NCBI GenBank assembly: GCA_002423025.1 | Contig: DIUN01000006.1 | Coordinates: 21,430 to 85,429, forward strand | From: Sphingomonadales bacterium UBA6157 | GTDB lineage: Bacteria > Pseudomonadota > Alphaproteobacteria > Sphingomonadales > Sphingomonadaceae | DNA length: 64,000 bases | Direction: 5' to 3' | Translations under genes and position numbers: made by a program | Shown here: positions 16,944 to 25,775 of the stretch, one piece after another | How the letters are laid out: each line of letters opens with the position of its first letter | Position numbering within the stretch: the stretch's first letter is position 1 | Notes under the pieces: model-generated | What the model was told of the DNA's origin: nothing | The model's database searches: none | Seen by the model: the letters and a program-made list of their open reading frames with translations, nothing else

Positions 16944-17309
16944 ATGAGCAAGCGGTTCTCATCGATTCTGGACAAGACAGCCATGACCCTTTCCGGGCTG
17001 TGCCTGTTGCACTGCCTGGCTGGCTCGTTGTTGCTGGCGGTGTTCGCCATTTCTGGCGGATTGCTCAGCCATGAAGTGCATTTCATCGGCTTGGCGCTGG
17101 CCCTCCCTCTGGCGGCAGTGGCGCTTTGGCGCGGCCTGTTGATCCACGGCCGAGTGGCCGTGGCGCTGCTCGGCGCGGTTGGCATCGGCCTGATGGCTGC
17201 GTCGCTCTTGCCGGGCCATGGCGCGTCCGGAGAGATATGGCTTTCTATGATCGGTGTGAGCGTCCTGGGGGCTGCCCATTGGTGGAACTTGCGGGCGGTC
17301 CGCCACTAA
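16944..17309 (+). CDS. MerC-domain membrane protein
   Basis: A 121-aa protein with about four transmembrane segments. The first span carries the CLLHCLAG motif, a cysteine pair typical of MerC, a family described for mercury(II) uptake. No merA, merR, merT or merP gene is in view, and the next gene is a Zur/Fur repressor, so a role in zinc handling or export of metal is at least as likely. The start is the ATG at 16944, immediately after the operator-like palindrome. It does not overlap its neighbours: the gap to zur is 170 bp. Confidence 0.78.
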   Translation: MSKRFSSILDKTAMTLSGLCLLHCLAGSLLLAVFAISGGLLSHEVHFIGLALALPLAAVALWRGLLIHGRVAVALLGAVGIGLMAASLLPGHGASGEIWLSMIGVSVLGAAHWWNLRAVRH

Positions 17310-17479
17310 CGTCAGTTCTGGACGCTGCAACGCAGTTTCGACCATTTTCGCGACGCGTTGAACGGTAACATTCAATCAAATGCCAGTTCATTCAGTGATC
17401 ATGCCTTTTTTTCGTGGAATTTTACAATTTGAGGTTGTGTAAGGTTGCGATAGTCGGCTGGAAGGCCGATATTAAAGTG

Positions 17480-17965
17480 ATGGCCACGACTCCGCATAAT
17501 CAACCGCATCACCACCACGATCGTGTCGGCGCATCGCTGGCGCGGGCAGCTGAGACTGCGCTGGTTTCGGCCGGTGAGCAGTGGACAAGTATGCGCGCGG
17601 CGGTGTTCTCCGCCCTTGCCAGCTTCGACCGGCCGGCGAGCGCCTATGACGTGACCGACGCAGTGAGCGCTGCGCAAGGCCGGCGTGTTGCCGCCAATAG
17701 CGTCTATCGCATTCTTGACCTGTTCGTGGCGCGCAATGTCGCGACACGGGTGGAGAGCGCCAACGCCTATATCGCCAATGCCCATCCTGAGTGCATGCAT
17801 GACTGCATCTTCCTGGTGTGTGACACCTGCGGCGGTGCGACGCATATCGACGACGATGTGCTCTCAAAGCGCATTCGCGAGACGGCTGAGTCCAAGGGCT
17901 TTCGAGCCGAAAAGCCGGTCATCGAGGTGCGCGGTCGTTGCGCACGCTGTGCTGCTGACGCCTGA
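17480..17965 (+). CDS. zur: Fur-family transcriptional repressor, Zur-like
   Basis: A 161-aa Fur/Zur protein. It has a winged helix (about residues 25-95), then a metal-binding dimer domain with a HDC...CDTCG segment and a C-terminal CARCA, which give the two CxxC pairs of a structural zinc site. A histidine cluster PHHHHD precedes the fold (residues 9-14), which could sense zinc or act as a metal-binding tag. Zur rather than Fur is inferred from the Cys/His pattern and the adjoining merC. The frame extends upstream to 17414, but the ATG at 17480 aligns with family starts. The 170-bp upstream gap is AT-rich (TTTACA...TTGTGTAA near 17421-17442). Confidence 0.82.
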   Translation: MATTPHNQPHHHHDRVGASLARAAETALVSAGEQWTSMRAAVFSALASFDRPASAYDVTDAVSAAQGRRVAANSVYRILDLFVARNVATRVESANAYIANAHPECMHDCIFLVCDTCGGATHIDDDVLSKRIRETAESKGFRAEKPVIEVRGRCARCAADA

Positions 17966-18081
17966 AAGCCACAGCGGCCGACTGTAACGGCCAATTGACA
18001 CTCTGCTTGCCATCCGCCGCATCGACTCCGGTCGGTCAACCGGCTAGCCTATCATCAAGACTCAATAATTCTGGCGGACTT

Positions 18082-20013
18082 GTGATCCAAAGACCCCACA
18101 CTCCTCTGCTCGATACCGTCAATGTGCCGGCAGACATGAAGCGTCTCTCTCATGCCGAGCTGCGGCAACTGGCAGACGAACTGCGCACTGAAATGATCGA
18201 TGCAGTCTCCACAACCGGCGGCCATCTGGGCGCCGGATTGGGCGTGATCGAACTGACTGTGGCGCTGCACTATGTCTTCAATACGCCCGACGACCGGTTG
18301 ATCTGGGATGTTGGCCACCAGGCTTATCCGCACAAAATCCTGACCGGCCGGCGTGATCGCATCCGCACGCTGCGGCAGGGCGGCGGGCTATCCGGTTTCA
18401 CGAAGCGCGCCGAGAGCGAATATGATCCCTTTGGTGCGGCCCACAGCTCCACTTCCATCTCGGCTGCACTGGGGTTTGCTATCGCGAACAAGCTGCAGGG
18501 CAAGCCGGGCAAGGCGATCGCTGTCATCGGAGATGGCGCCATGTCTGCAGGGATGGCCTATGAGGCGATGAACAATGCTGCCCAGGCCGGCAATCGGCTG
18601 GTGGTAATTCTTAACGACAACGACATGTCGATTGCGCCACCTGTTGGGGCGCTTTCTGCCTATTTGGCGCGGCTGCTCTCCTCGCGATCGTTCCTGGGGC
18701 TGCGTGAGGCCGTCAAGCAACTGGCGCGGCGGGCGCTTCCCAAGCCGTTGCACGACGCGGCGCGCCGGGCAGAGGAATATGCTCGCGGCATGGCCCAGGG
18801 TGGCGGCACACTGTTCGAGGAACTCGGGTTTTACTATGTTGGCCCAATCGATGGCCATAATCTTGAGCATCTTCTGCCGGTTCTGGAGAATGTGCGCGAT
18901 GCATCGGAAGGTCCCATTCTCGTTCATGTCGTGACGCAGAAGGGCAAGGGTTATGGCCCGGCCGAAGCTGCGGCTGACAAGTATCACGGCGTCGTGAAGT
19001 TTGACGTGGTTTCGGGTGCCCAGGCCAAATCCACTCCCAAGGCGCCGAACTACCAGAACGTCTTCGGAGACGCGCTGGTAGAAGAAGCCAATCGTGACGC
19101 GAGCATCGTTTCCATCACGGCTGCAATGCCTTCCGGCACAGGCGTCGATCGCTTTGAAAAGGCCTTTCCGGAGCGCACATTCGATGTAGGCATTGCCGAG
19201 CAGCATGCCGTGACCTTCGCGGCCGGGCTCGCGGCGCAGGGCATGCGACCATTCTGCGCCATTTACTCCACATTCCTGCAGCGCGCTTATGATCAGGTCG
19301 TCCATGACGTGGCGATCCAGAACTTGCCTGTGCGCTTCGGTATTGATCGCGCCGGACTGGTGGGTGCTGACGGCTGCACCCATGCCGGCGCCTTTGACGT
19401 GACCTACCTCGCCACGCTTCCGAATTTTGTGGTGATGGCCGCTTCAGATGAAGCCGAACTGGCTGACATGGTGCACACCATGGCGCTTCACGATGCCGGG
19501 CCGATTGCGGTGCGCTACCCACGCGGTGAGGGTACAGGCGTCGCTATTCCGGCCGTGCGGACGCAACTTGAAATCGGCAAAGGCCGGCTTGTGCGCGAGG
19601 GCAAGACAGTGGCAATCCTCTCGCTCGGTACTCGATTGGGCGATGCTCTGAAGGCTGCTGATGAGTTGGAGAACAAGGGTCTTTCCACCAGCGTGGCAGA
19701 CATGCGCTTTGCCAAGCCACTCGATCATGATCTTATCCGTAAACTCGCCATCACGCATGAAGTGTTGGTGACGGTGGAAGAGGGCGCCACCGGCGGCTTC
19801 GGCGCGCATGTGCTGACCTGGCTTTCCGATGAAGGCTTGACGGACGCCGGCCTCAAGGTACGCACGCTGCGCCTGCCAGACCTTTTCCAGGATCATGACA
19901 CTCCGGCCAAGCAGATGGCGGATGCCGGGCTGGATGCGCCAGCTATCGTGGTGGCGGTGCTTGAAGCGCTGCGCCACAACAGCGTCGGGCTTGTCGAAAG
20001 CGTGCGAGCGTAA
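18082..20013 (+). CDS. dxs: 1-deoxy-D-xylulose-5-phosphate synthase
   Basis: DXS condenses pyruvate and glyceraldehyde-3-phosphate with thiamine diphosphate to start the MEP isoprenoid pathway. The 643-aa protein has GHLGAGLGVIELT and DVGHQAYPHKILTGR in the first domain, the GDGAMSAGMAYEA thiamine diphosphate-binding motif, and FDVGIAEQHAVTFAAG in the pyrimidine domain. A longer open frame starts at 17995, but the GTG at 18082 gives the family N-terminus P-TPLLDTVN and is chosen. The product feeds isoprenoids, carotenoids and quinones. Confidence 0.95.
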   Translation: MIQRPHTPLLDTVNVPADMKRLSHAELRQLADELRTEMIDAVSTTGGHLGAGLGVIELTVALHYVFNTPDDRLIWDVGHQAYPHKILTGRRDRIRTLRQGGGLSGFTKRAESEYDPFGAAHSSTSISAALGFAIANKLQGKPGKAIAVIGDGAMSAGMAYEAMNNAAQAGNRLVVILNDNDMSIAPPVGALSAYLARLLSSRSFLGLREAVKQLARRALPKPLHDAARRAEEYARGMAQGGGTLFEELGFYYVGPIDGHNLEHLLPVLENVRDASEGPILVHVVTQKGKGYGPAEAAADKYHGVVKFDVVSGAQAKSTPKAPNYQNVFGDALVEEANRDASIVSITAAMPSGTGVDRFEKAFPERTFDVGIAEQHAVTFAAGLAAQGMRPFCAIYSTFLQRAYDQVVHDVAIQNLPVRFGIDRAGLVGADGCTHAGAFDVTYLATLPNFVVMAASDEAELADMVHTMALHDAGPIAVRYPRGEGTGVAIPAVRTQLEIGKGRLVREGKTVAILSLGTRLGDALKAADELENKGLSTSVADMRFAKPLDHDLIRKLAITHEVLVTVEEGATGGFGAHVLTWLSDEGLTDAGLKVRTLRLPDLFQDHDTPAKQMADAGLDAPAIVVAVLEALRHNSVGLVESVRA

Positions 20014-20014
20014 G

Positions 20015-20119
20015 CTGTAAGGTAAAGGCTCACCGACTTTACAGTTGGCCTTGCGGATACAAACTCCGCATATTATGCATTGTAAGCGCCGTCGTGACGG
20101 GGAGGGCCTCCGACGGCGC
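20015..20119 (+). terminator. Possible stem-loops downstream of dxs
   Basis: After the dxs stop there are overlapping inverted repeats (CTGTAA/TTACAG at 20015-20020 and 20039-20044; GTAAAG/CTTTAC at 20022-20027 and 20037-20042). A stronger 9-bp stem GCGCCGTCG/CGACGGCGC follows at 20086-20094 and 20111-20119 with a 16-nt loop. No clear U-tract follows, so termination is not certain. Nothing gene-like was seen in the 208-bp gap. Confidence 0.35.
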
Positions 20120-20221
20120 ATCCTTCCCAAAACTGGTAACTCTGTATCCGCACTGCGGCCTGTTGACAGGCTGTCCATGAGGGCACTCGACCGCGCGCAC
20201 TTGCTCGCTTAAGGCCAGCCG

Positions 20222-21448
20222 ATGAATATTGCCGCGCCGCACCATCAGACGACGAGCCGTGTGCCGACCCGCGGGGAAATTCTGCTGCTTGGCTCGCTTA
20301 CGGCCTTTGGCGCTGTGACAATCGATCTCTACCTGCCGACGCTGCCGACCATCTCCCGGGCGTTCAATGCCTCTGCGGCGACGGTGCAACTCACGTTCAC
20401 GGTTTTCTTCATCGGCATGGCGCTTGGACAGCTGGTCTATGGCCCAGTGAGTGACAGGCTTGGTCGTCGGCCAGCGATCTTGTTTGGGTGCGTGCTGTAT
20501 GTGGCTGCGAGCCTTGCCTGCGCTTTTGCACCCACTATCGAGTGGCTGGTCTTCGGGCGCTTTGTGCAGGCGTTGGGCTGTTGTGCCGGCATGGTTGTGG
20601 CGCGCGCCGTGGTGCGGGACAGGTACGACCACCGCGATTCCGCGCGGATATTCTCGTTGCTGGTGCTGGTTCTGGCCGTTGCGCCGCTGGTAGCGCCAAC
20701 GCTTGGCGGATGGCTGGCCCAAGCTCTTAGCTGGCGCGCGGTGTTCGTGGTACTCGCGGGGTTCGGAGCGGCAATACTGTTGACTGTGTGGTTCCGGCTT
20801 GACGAGAGCCGCTCAGCCGCCACCGAGACGAAGGCCCGCGGTGAGACGGTGCTTGGCAGCTATCTCGATCTTCTCAGCCAGCGCCGGTTGGTCGGCTACA
20901 TCCTTGTTGGCGCCTGCAATGGCGCGACCCTATTCAGCTATATCGCCACAGCGCCCGATCTGGTCATCGATATCTGGGGCTTCAGCCCCGGCGAATTCAG
21001 CGCCATCTTTGCCGGCATAGCCGTTGGAGTCATCGGGTCGTCGCAGGTTAATCGTCGCCTGCTGAGCACGTTCACGCCGGATCGTATCCTCGGGACGGCC
21101 TGCATCGTGGCCTTTGGATTCGGTGTGGTGCTGCTCGCTCTGGCGCTGGCCGGCGCTGACAAATGGTTGATCATGGGTGGGATGTTCTGCGTGCTCACTT
21201 CAAATGGCTTCATAGCTGCAAATGCGTTGGCCGGTGCGTTGAATGTTGATCCGCTGCGTGCCGGAGCAACTTCGGGCGTGTTCGGCGCAGGCAATTTCGC
21301 GGTGGGTGCGCTTGGCTCGGGGCTGGCGGCGGCACTGCATGATGGTACGGCGCGACCAGTGGCATTGGTGATGGTGATGGCGCTTGCAGGGGCTGCGGCC
21401 GCATTCTTCCTGCTTGCACGGCCGCGCAATGCGGTGGAAGCCGGGTGA
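20222..21448 (+). CDS. MFS transporter, Bcr/CflA drug-efflux subfamily
   Basis: A 408-aa, 12-span major-facilitator permease. The TIDLYLPTLPTI segment of span 1 and the VYGPVSDRLGRRPA loop after span 2 are hallmarks of Bcr/CflA exporters, which expel bicyclomycin, chloramphenicol-type compounds or dipeptides; the substrate here is unknown. It ends with a GTGA overlap with the EamA-family gene, so the two transporters are translated together. Confidence 0.88.
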   Translation: MNIAAPHHQTTSRVPTRGEILLLGSLTAFGAVTIDLYLPTLPTISRAFNASAATVQLTFTVFFIGMALGQLVYGPVSDRLGRRPAILFGCVLYVAASLACAFAPTIEWLVFGRFVQALGCCAGMVVARAVVRDRYDHRDSARIFSLLVLVLAVAPLVAPTLGGWLAQALSWRAVFVVLAGFGAAILLTVWFRLDESRSAATETKARGETVLGSYLDLLSQRRLVGYILVGACNGATLFSYIATAPDLVIDIWGFSPGEFSAIFAGIAVGVIGSSQVNRRLLSTFTPDRILGTACIVAFGFGVVLLALALAGADKWLIMGGMFCVLTSNGFIAANALAGALNVDPLRAGATSGVFGAGNFAVGALGSGLAAALHDGTARPVALVMVMALAGAAAAFFLLARPRNAVEAG

Positions 21449-22356
21449 GCGCCGACGCATCAGAGGGTGTCTTCGGCCTGCGTGCCGGGCTGCTAGCACT
21501 GGCAGTTGTGGCGGTGTGGGGCACGAACTTCGTTATCATCCGGCTCGGGCTGGATGCGCTGCCGCCTCTGCTGTTTGCCGCTTTGCGCTTTGCCGCCGTA
21601 GTGGTGCCAGCGGTGTTTTTCCTAAAGCGCCCGCCGGTAAGCTGGGGCACACTGGCGGCCTATGGGCTGGCGATCGGTCTTGGCCAATTCGGGCTGTTGT
21701 TCATCGCCATTGATGGCTTGATCGCGCCAGGGCTGGCCTCGTTGGTGGTGCAGGTGCAGGTGGTCTTCACTATAGGCTTCGCAATGCGCGCCAGCGGCGA
21801 GCGGCTGGCGCCGGTGCAATATCTGGCGCTTGCGTTGGCCATTGCCGGCGTCGCTATCATCTTGGCGCACACTGGGGGCGCCACCACGCCGCTGGGGGTG
21901 GCACTGGTACTGGGTGCGGCGCTATGCTGGGCGATCGGCAACATGGTGCAGCGTGCGGCCGGGCGCATCGATATGCTGGCCTTCGTTGTCTGGTCGAGCC
22001 TCTTCGCCATTCCGCCGCTCTTCGGGCTGGCTCTGATTTTTGAAGGCGCACCGCGCATCGTCGAGGCAGTGGCAATGGCAGGGCCGTTGGTTTGGCTTGC
22101 TGTGGCCTGGCAGGCGGTGGGCAATACCATGTTCGGCTATGGCGCCTGGGGCTGGCTGCTGGCGCGCTACCCGGCTGGTAGCGTGGCACCGATGGCGCTC
22201 CTGGTGCCGGTGTTCGGCATGGGAGCCTCAGCGCTGTGGCTGGCAGAGCCGCTGCCCGGCTGGAAGCTGGGGGCAGCGGCGCTCATCCTTGGCGGCCTTG
22301 CAGTCAATCTGTTCGGGCCACGGCTGTTGGCGCAGCGCGCCGCCAGCCGAGCCTGA
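21445..22356 (+). CDS. EamA/DMT-family transporter
   Basis: A 303-aa drug/metabolite transporter with two EamA repeats, each of about five spans. The N-terminal WGTNFVIIRLGL and the pairing of two similar halves are typical of amino-acid-metabolite exporters such as O-acetylserine/cysteine exporters. Translation begins with a GTG that overlaps the stop of the Bcr/CflA gene by four bases. The C-terminus ends eight bases before the convergent GST gene. Confidence 0.88.
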   Translation: MSADASEGVFGLRAGLLALAVVAVWGTNFVIIRLGLDALPPLLFAALRFAAVVVPAVFFLKRPPVSWGTLAAYGLAIGLGQFGLLFIAIDGLIAPGLASLVVQVQVVFTIGFAMRASGERLAPVQYLALALAIAGVAIILAHTGGATTPLGVALVLGAALCWAIGNMVQRAAGRIDMLAFVVWSSLFAIPPLFGLALIFEGAPRIVEAVAMAGPLVWLAVAWQAVGNTMFGYGAWGWLLARYPAGSVAPMALLVPVFGMGASALWLAEPLPGWKLGAAALILGGLAVNLFGPRLLAQRAASRA

Positions 22357-22364
22357 AGCGATTC

Positions 22365-23003
22365 TCAGGCTTTTGGTTTGAGGTGGAAGTTATAGGGCTC
22401 GGTCTTGCCAGCCGCAGCTTGCCAGGCCGGCCGAGCCTGAATGCGCTCGGCATAGGCCTGCACATTCGGGAAATGCGCGCCGAGCCCTTGCGCTGCGGCA
22501 ATCTCGGCGATGAAGCTCATCATGATGTCCGCGCCAGAGAGCGTGTTGTCGATCAGCCAGTCGTTGCTGCCTAGCCGGCCCGAGAGGTAGGCGACATGCG
22601 ACCCGATCTGTTCCTGAATGCGCGGCTGCAGCGGCGCTGCGGCTTCGCCGAGGCGAGCCGTGTAGAGCGCCAGCAGGAACGGTGTCATCGCCGAACCTTC
22701 GGCGAAGTGTAGCCACTCCAGATAGGCTTCGTGCGCGGCTGTACCGGCGGCGGGCATCAACTTGCCACCGCCGTGGCGGCGAAGGATGTAGTCGGTGATG
22801 GCGCCCGATTCTATGATGATCTGACCATCGTCCTCCAGCACCGGTGATTTGCCGAGCGGGTGGACAGCCTTCAGTTCCGGAGGTGCGAGGTTTGTCTCGC
22901 TATCGCGGTTGTAGTGCTTGATCTCGTAGGGCGTGCCCAGTTCCTCAAGCAGCCAGAGAATACGCTGCGAGCGGCTGTTGTTGAGATGGTGGACGATGAG
23001 CAT
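22365..23003 (-). CDS. Glutathione S-transferase family protein
   Basis: A 212-aa protein with an N-terminal thioredoxin-like domain (about 1-80; SRSQRILWLLEELG, then GKSPVLEDDG and IIESGAI, which form the glutathione site) and an all-helical C-terminal domain (about 85-205) with an LSGADIMM-type N-capping segment. This is a cytosolic GST; substrate class is not determined. It is divergent from arfB, with 62 bp between starts. Confidence 0.9.
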   Translation of the reverse strand: MLIVHHLNNSRSQRILWLLEELGTPYEIKHYNRDSETNLAPPELKAVHPLGKSPVLEDDGQIIIESGAITDYILRRHGGGKLMPAAGTAAHEAYLEWLHFAEGSAMTPFLLALYTARLGEAAAPLQPRIQEQIGSHVAYLSGRLGSNDWLIDNTLSGADIMMSFIAEIAAAQGLGAHFPNVQAYAERIQARPAWQAAAGKTEPYNFHLKPKA

Positions 23004-23065
23004 GGCGATCTCCCAGAGTTTTGCCGAGCCTAGCGGCTGCGGGCCGTATGTCCTAGCCTGCGAAT

Positions 23066-23473
23066 ATGGCCATCATCATTCCGGAAAGTGAGCTTGAAGA
23101 GAGCTTTGTGCGCGCCTCGGGGCCGGGGGGGCAGAACGTCAACAAGGTCAGCACGGCGGTGCAGTTGCGTTTTGATGTGCGCGGGTCGCCATCCCTCTCC
23201 GATGACGTTGCCGTGCGGCTCATGCGGTTGGCCGGGAGCCGGATGACACGAGAGGGTGTACTAATCATCAGTGCTGACAGGTTTCGCACGCAGGAGCGCA
23301 ACCGTGCTGATGCCCGTGAGCGGCTGGCGGCACTGGTGGCGGAGGCAGAGGTGCGGCCGGTGAAACGCCGCCCCACCAAGCCGACCCGAGCCGCGGGTGA
23401 GCGGCGGCTGGCTGGAAAGGCAGTGCGATCGGGTGTAAAGTCAGGTCGCGCCCGGGTGCGAGCCGATGATTGA
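23066..23473 (+). CDS. arfB: Alternative ribosome-rescue factor ArfB
   Basis: ArfB releases stalled ribosomes by hydrolysing peptidyl-tRNA through a GGQ motif. The 135-aa protein has GPGGQNVNKVST at residues 19-30 (GGQ at 21-23) and a basic, disordered C-terminal tail rich in Arg/Lys, which enters the empty mRNA channel. No codon-recognition domain is present, which separates it from release factors RF1 and RF2. It is monocistronic. Confidence 0.93.
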   Translation: MAIIIPESELEESFVRASGPGGQNVNKVSTAVQLRFDVRGSPSLSDDVAVRLMRLAGSRMTREGVLIISADRFRTQERNRADARERLAALVAEAEVRPVKRRPTKPTRAAGERRLAGKAVRSGVKSGRARVRADD

Positions 23474-23513
23474 TTCCAGCGTGTGATTCAATCTCGGCCA
23501 GGGCGCTCTTGAT

Positions 23514-23538
23514 TGAACCTTTTGCGGTCACGACGGTT
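23514..23538 (+). promoter_or_regulatory. Possible EcfG-type general stress promoter for csbD
   Basis: TGAAC (23514-23518) is followed by 17 nt and GTT (23536-23538), one mismatch from the alphaproteobacterial EcfG pattern GGAAC-N16/17-GTT. It lies about 130 bp before the CsbD start, and CsbD-family genes are commonly stress-induced. The match could be chance. Confidence 0.3.
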
Positions 23539-23665
23539 GGAGCTTGAAGGGTGGGGCGAAGTGGCAGGCTCGATGGCTTGCTCTTCAAAAACGCTTTTCG
23601 GTTCCCCATATTGGGTTTTCGATATTCAAAGTCCCCCTGCCACGTTTCTTGAAAGGAATTCCCCC

Positions 23666-24037
23666 ATGGCTATCAATAGCGATTCTGTCGAAGGCACCAT
23701 CAACGAAACCGCCGGCTCTGTTCAGGCGACTCTCGGAGAATCTGTCGGCAATGGTTCGATGCAGTTTGACGGCAAGGTGCGCGAGCTCAAGGGCAAGGCG
23801 CAGGAAGCCATCGGCAAAGCCAAGGATGCCTATGGCAAGGCCAGCGAGACTGTGAAGGACTGGGCCGAGCATGCGCCCGATCAGGTGCGCGAGGCACGCG
23901 AAAAGGCTGCCAAGCTCGCCGAAGAAAGCAAGGCCAAGGTTCGCCAGACGGTTCAGGAGCAGCCTATTGCTGTTCTCGCCGGCGGTATCGCGCTCGGCTT
24001 CGTGGTTGGCTGGCTGCTGAGCGGCCGGAAGAACTGA
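23666..24037 (+). CDS. CsbD-family stress protein with C-terminal membrane anchor
   Basis: A 123-aa protein that begins with a CsbD-like helical segment and continues as a lysine/alanine-rich, probably amphipathic helical region, ending in a single hydrophobic helix (VLAGGIALGFVVGWLL, about residues 102-117) with a basic tail. The N-terminus resembles CsbD; the C-terminus resembles ElaB/YqjD-type membrane-anchored ribosome-associated proteins. Function is not established. The start is ATG 23666, with AAGGA about nine bases upstream. A Rho-independent terminator follows at 24126-24154. Confidence 0.8.
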   Translation: MAINSDSVEGTINETAGSVQATLGESVGNGSMQFDGKVRELKGKAQEAIGKAKDAYGKASETVKDWAEHAPDQVREAREKAAKLAEESKAKVRQTVQEQPIAVLAGGIALGFVVGWLLSGRKN

Positions 24038-24125
24038 GGCTTGGCGGGACTGCGCGCGGCACAACTGCGTTCAGTCCCGCAAGACCAGACGGCGGGCGGC
24101 GGCTTTCGTTCGTCAGCCCAATTTT

Positions 24126-24154
24126 ACGGCGCGGGTTTTGCCCGCGCCGTTTTT
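24126..24154 (+). terminator. Rho-independent terminator after csbD
   Basis: A 10-bp stem ACGGCGCGGG/CCCGCGCCGT with a five-base loop is followed by TTTT. It lies 88 bp beyond the CsbD stop and 32 bp before the convergent epimerase gene. Confidence 0.85.
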
Positions 24155-24186
24155 GTATTTGTTAGCTAGCCCCGCCAGCAGACGCT

Positions 24187-24630
24187 TCAGTGGTGCTCTG
24201 GGGTTGCCATAAGCTCGATCAGTACACCCGCCGTGTCGCGAGGATGCACAAAGATCACTGGTACGCCATGTGCGCCGATGCGCGGTTCGCCCGTACCCAG
24301 TACCGTCGCGCCGCGTGCTCGCATGGCATCGCGGGCGGCGATGATATCGGTCACTTCGAAGCAGACATGATGCTGACCGCCATTGGGATTCTTCTTCAGG
24401 AAGCCGTGGATCGGACTATCCTCGCCCAGCGGCTCGATGAGTTCGAGCTGGCTGTTCGCCACGTCGATGAAGGCGACTCGCACACCTTGCGCCGGAAGAT
24501 CGAAGGCCGGGGTGGACACAGTTGCGCCGAACAGGCGCTCATACATTGCGACGGTCGCATCGATGCTTACGCAGGCGATGCCGACGTGGTTGAGCCGGCC
24601 GAGGAGCGGATCGGGGAGGGTGCTGGTCAT
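24187..24630 (-). CDS. mce: Methylmalonyl-CoA epimerase
   Basis: This vicinal-oxygen-chelate enzyme interconverts (R)- and (S)-methylmalonyl-CoA in propionate catabolism. The 147-aa protein has LNHVGIA near the N-terminus (first metal-binding His), QLELIEPL, QHHVCFEV and a C-terminal LIELMA segment. The frame continues upstream to 24687, but that portion overlaps the previous gene, so I use the ATG at 24630. It lies 10 bp behind the nitronate-monooxygenase-like gene and is presumably in the same operon. Confidence 0.9.
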   Translation of the reverse strand: MTSTLPDPLLGRLNHVGIACVSIDATVAMYERLFGATVSTPAFDLPAQGVRVAFIDVANSQLELIEPLGEDSPIHGFLKKNPNGGQHHVCFEVTDIIAARDAMRARGATVLGTGEPRIGAHGVPVIFVHPRDTAGVLIELMATPEHH

Positions 24631-24640
24631 GGCCGGGGCT

Positions 24641-25630
24641 TTATGCCGCCTCCCGCATCTGCACAAGCATCCCTTCAAGCCTGCCACGAATGATCGCCTC
24701 GGCCTCGCTGACGATGCGCTCGATCAGTTCTGCACAGGTCGGCACATCGTGGATCAGACCCTGCACCATGCCGGCGGACCAGATGCCATCTTCAGTGTCG
24801 CCGCTCTCCAGCGCCTGCTTGCCACGCTGGCCCGAAACGAGATCGCGAACCTGTTCGAACGTGGCGCCCTCCTTCTCCAGCGCGCGTACCTGCTGGCTGA
24901 TGGCGTTGCGCGCCACGCGCGCGGTGTTGTGCAGGGTACGGAAAATCAGGTCCGTGGCGCGCTCGTCGTTGGCGACCATCGCGTCTTTGAAGGCTTGGTG
25001 CAGCGGCGCTTCCTTGGTGGCGCAAAAGCGTGTGCCCATGTTGACGCCGTCGGCGCCCAGCGCCAGCGCTGCCACCAGGCCGCGCGCATCGCCAAAGCCG
25101 CCAGAGGCCAGCATCGGCACCTTCACCTTGTCGGCAGCGGCCGGGATCAGGATGAGGCCGGGGATGTCGTCCTCGCCCGGATGTCCGGCGCACTCGAAGC
25201 CATCAATCGAGATCGCATCCACACCCATGCGCTCAGCGGAGAGTGCGTGGCGGACGGCAGTGCATTTGTGGATGATCTTGATGCCGTGCTTCTTGAAGTC
25301 ATCGATGTGATCCTGGGGCTTGTAGCCGGCGGTCTCGACGATCTTGATGCCCGATTCAATTATAGCCTGCCGGTATTCGGCGTAGGGCGGCGGCGTGATG
25401 GTGGGCAGGATTGTGAGGTTCACACCAAAAGGCTTGTCCGTCATGCCCTGGCAGCGGGCGATCTCCTTGGCCAGCGCCTCTGGCGTCGGCTGGGTAAGCG
25501 CGGTGAGAAAGCCGAGTGCGCCGGCATTGGCTACAGCGGCGACGAGTTCGGCGCGGCCTACCCATTGCATCCCACCCTGGGCGATAGGGTGCTGGATGCC
25601 GAAAAGCTCGGTAATGCGGGTGCGGATCAT
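24641..25630 (-). CDS. Nitronate monooxygenase family flavoprotein
   Basis: A 329-aa FMN-binding TIM barrel of the 2-nitropropane dioxygenase/nitronate monooxygenase type. Visible motifs are PIAQGGMQWVG at the N-terminus, DGFECAGHPGE and the phosphate-binding ASGGFGDARG, followed by GADGVNMGTRF. In this superfamily some members oxidise nitronates and others are enoyl reductase-like; the gene order with methylmalonyl-CoA epimerase hints at short-chain acyl-CoA metabolism, which is inference only. Confidence 0.88.
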   Translation of the reverse strand: MIRTRITELFGIQHPIAQGGMQWVGRAELVAAVANAGALGFLTALTQPTPEALAKEIARCQGMTDKPFGVNLTILPTITPPPYAEYRQAIIESGIKIVETAGYKPQDHIDDFKKHGIKIIHKCTAVRHALSAERMGVDAISIDGFECAGHPGEDDIPGLILIPAAADKVKVPMLASGGFGDARGLVAALALGADGVNMGTRFCATKEAPLHQAFKDAMVANDERATDLIFRTLHNTARVARNAISQQVRALEKEGATFEQVRDLVSGQRGKQALESGDTEDGIWSAGMVQGLIHDVPTCAELIERIVSEAEAIIRGRLEGMLVQMREAA

Positions 25631-25775
25631 TGACTGGTTCCTGCGATGAAGACTGTGGCAGACTAGCTGCGGCTGGTGGGCGCGTCAGCCTGTTCGCAAG
25701 GTTAGGCTTTGGAGGCGGCTCTTGCGGCCCGCGCTGGATGCGCCATTGTGCAAGGGTGAGGGCAAGGGGAACATA

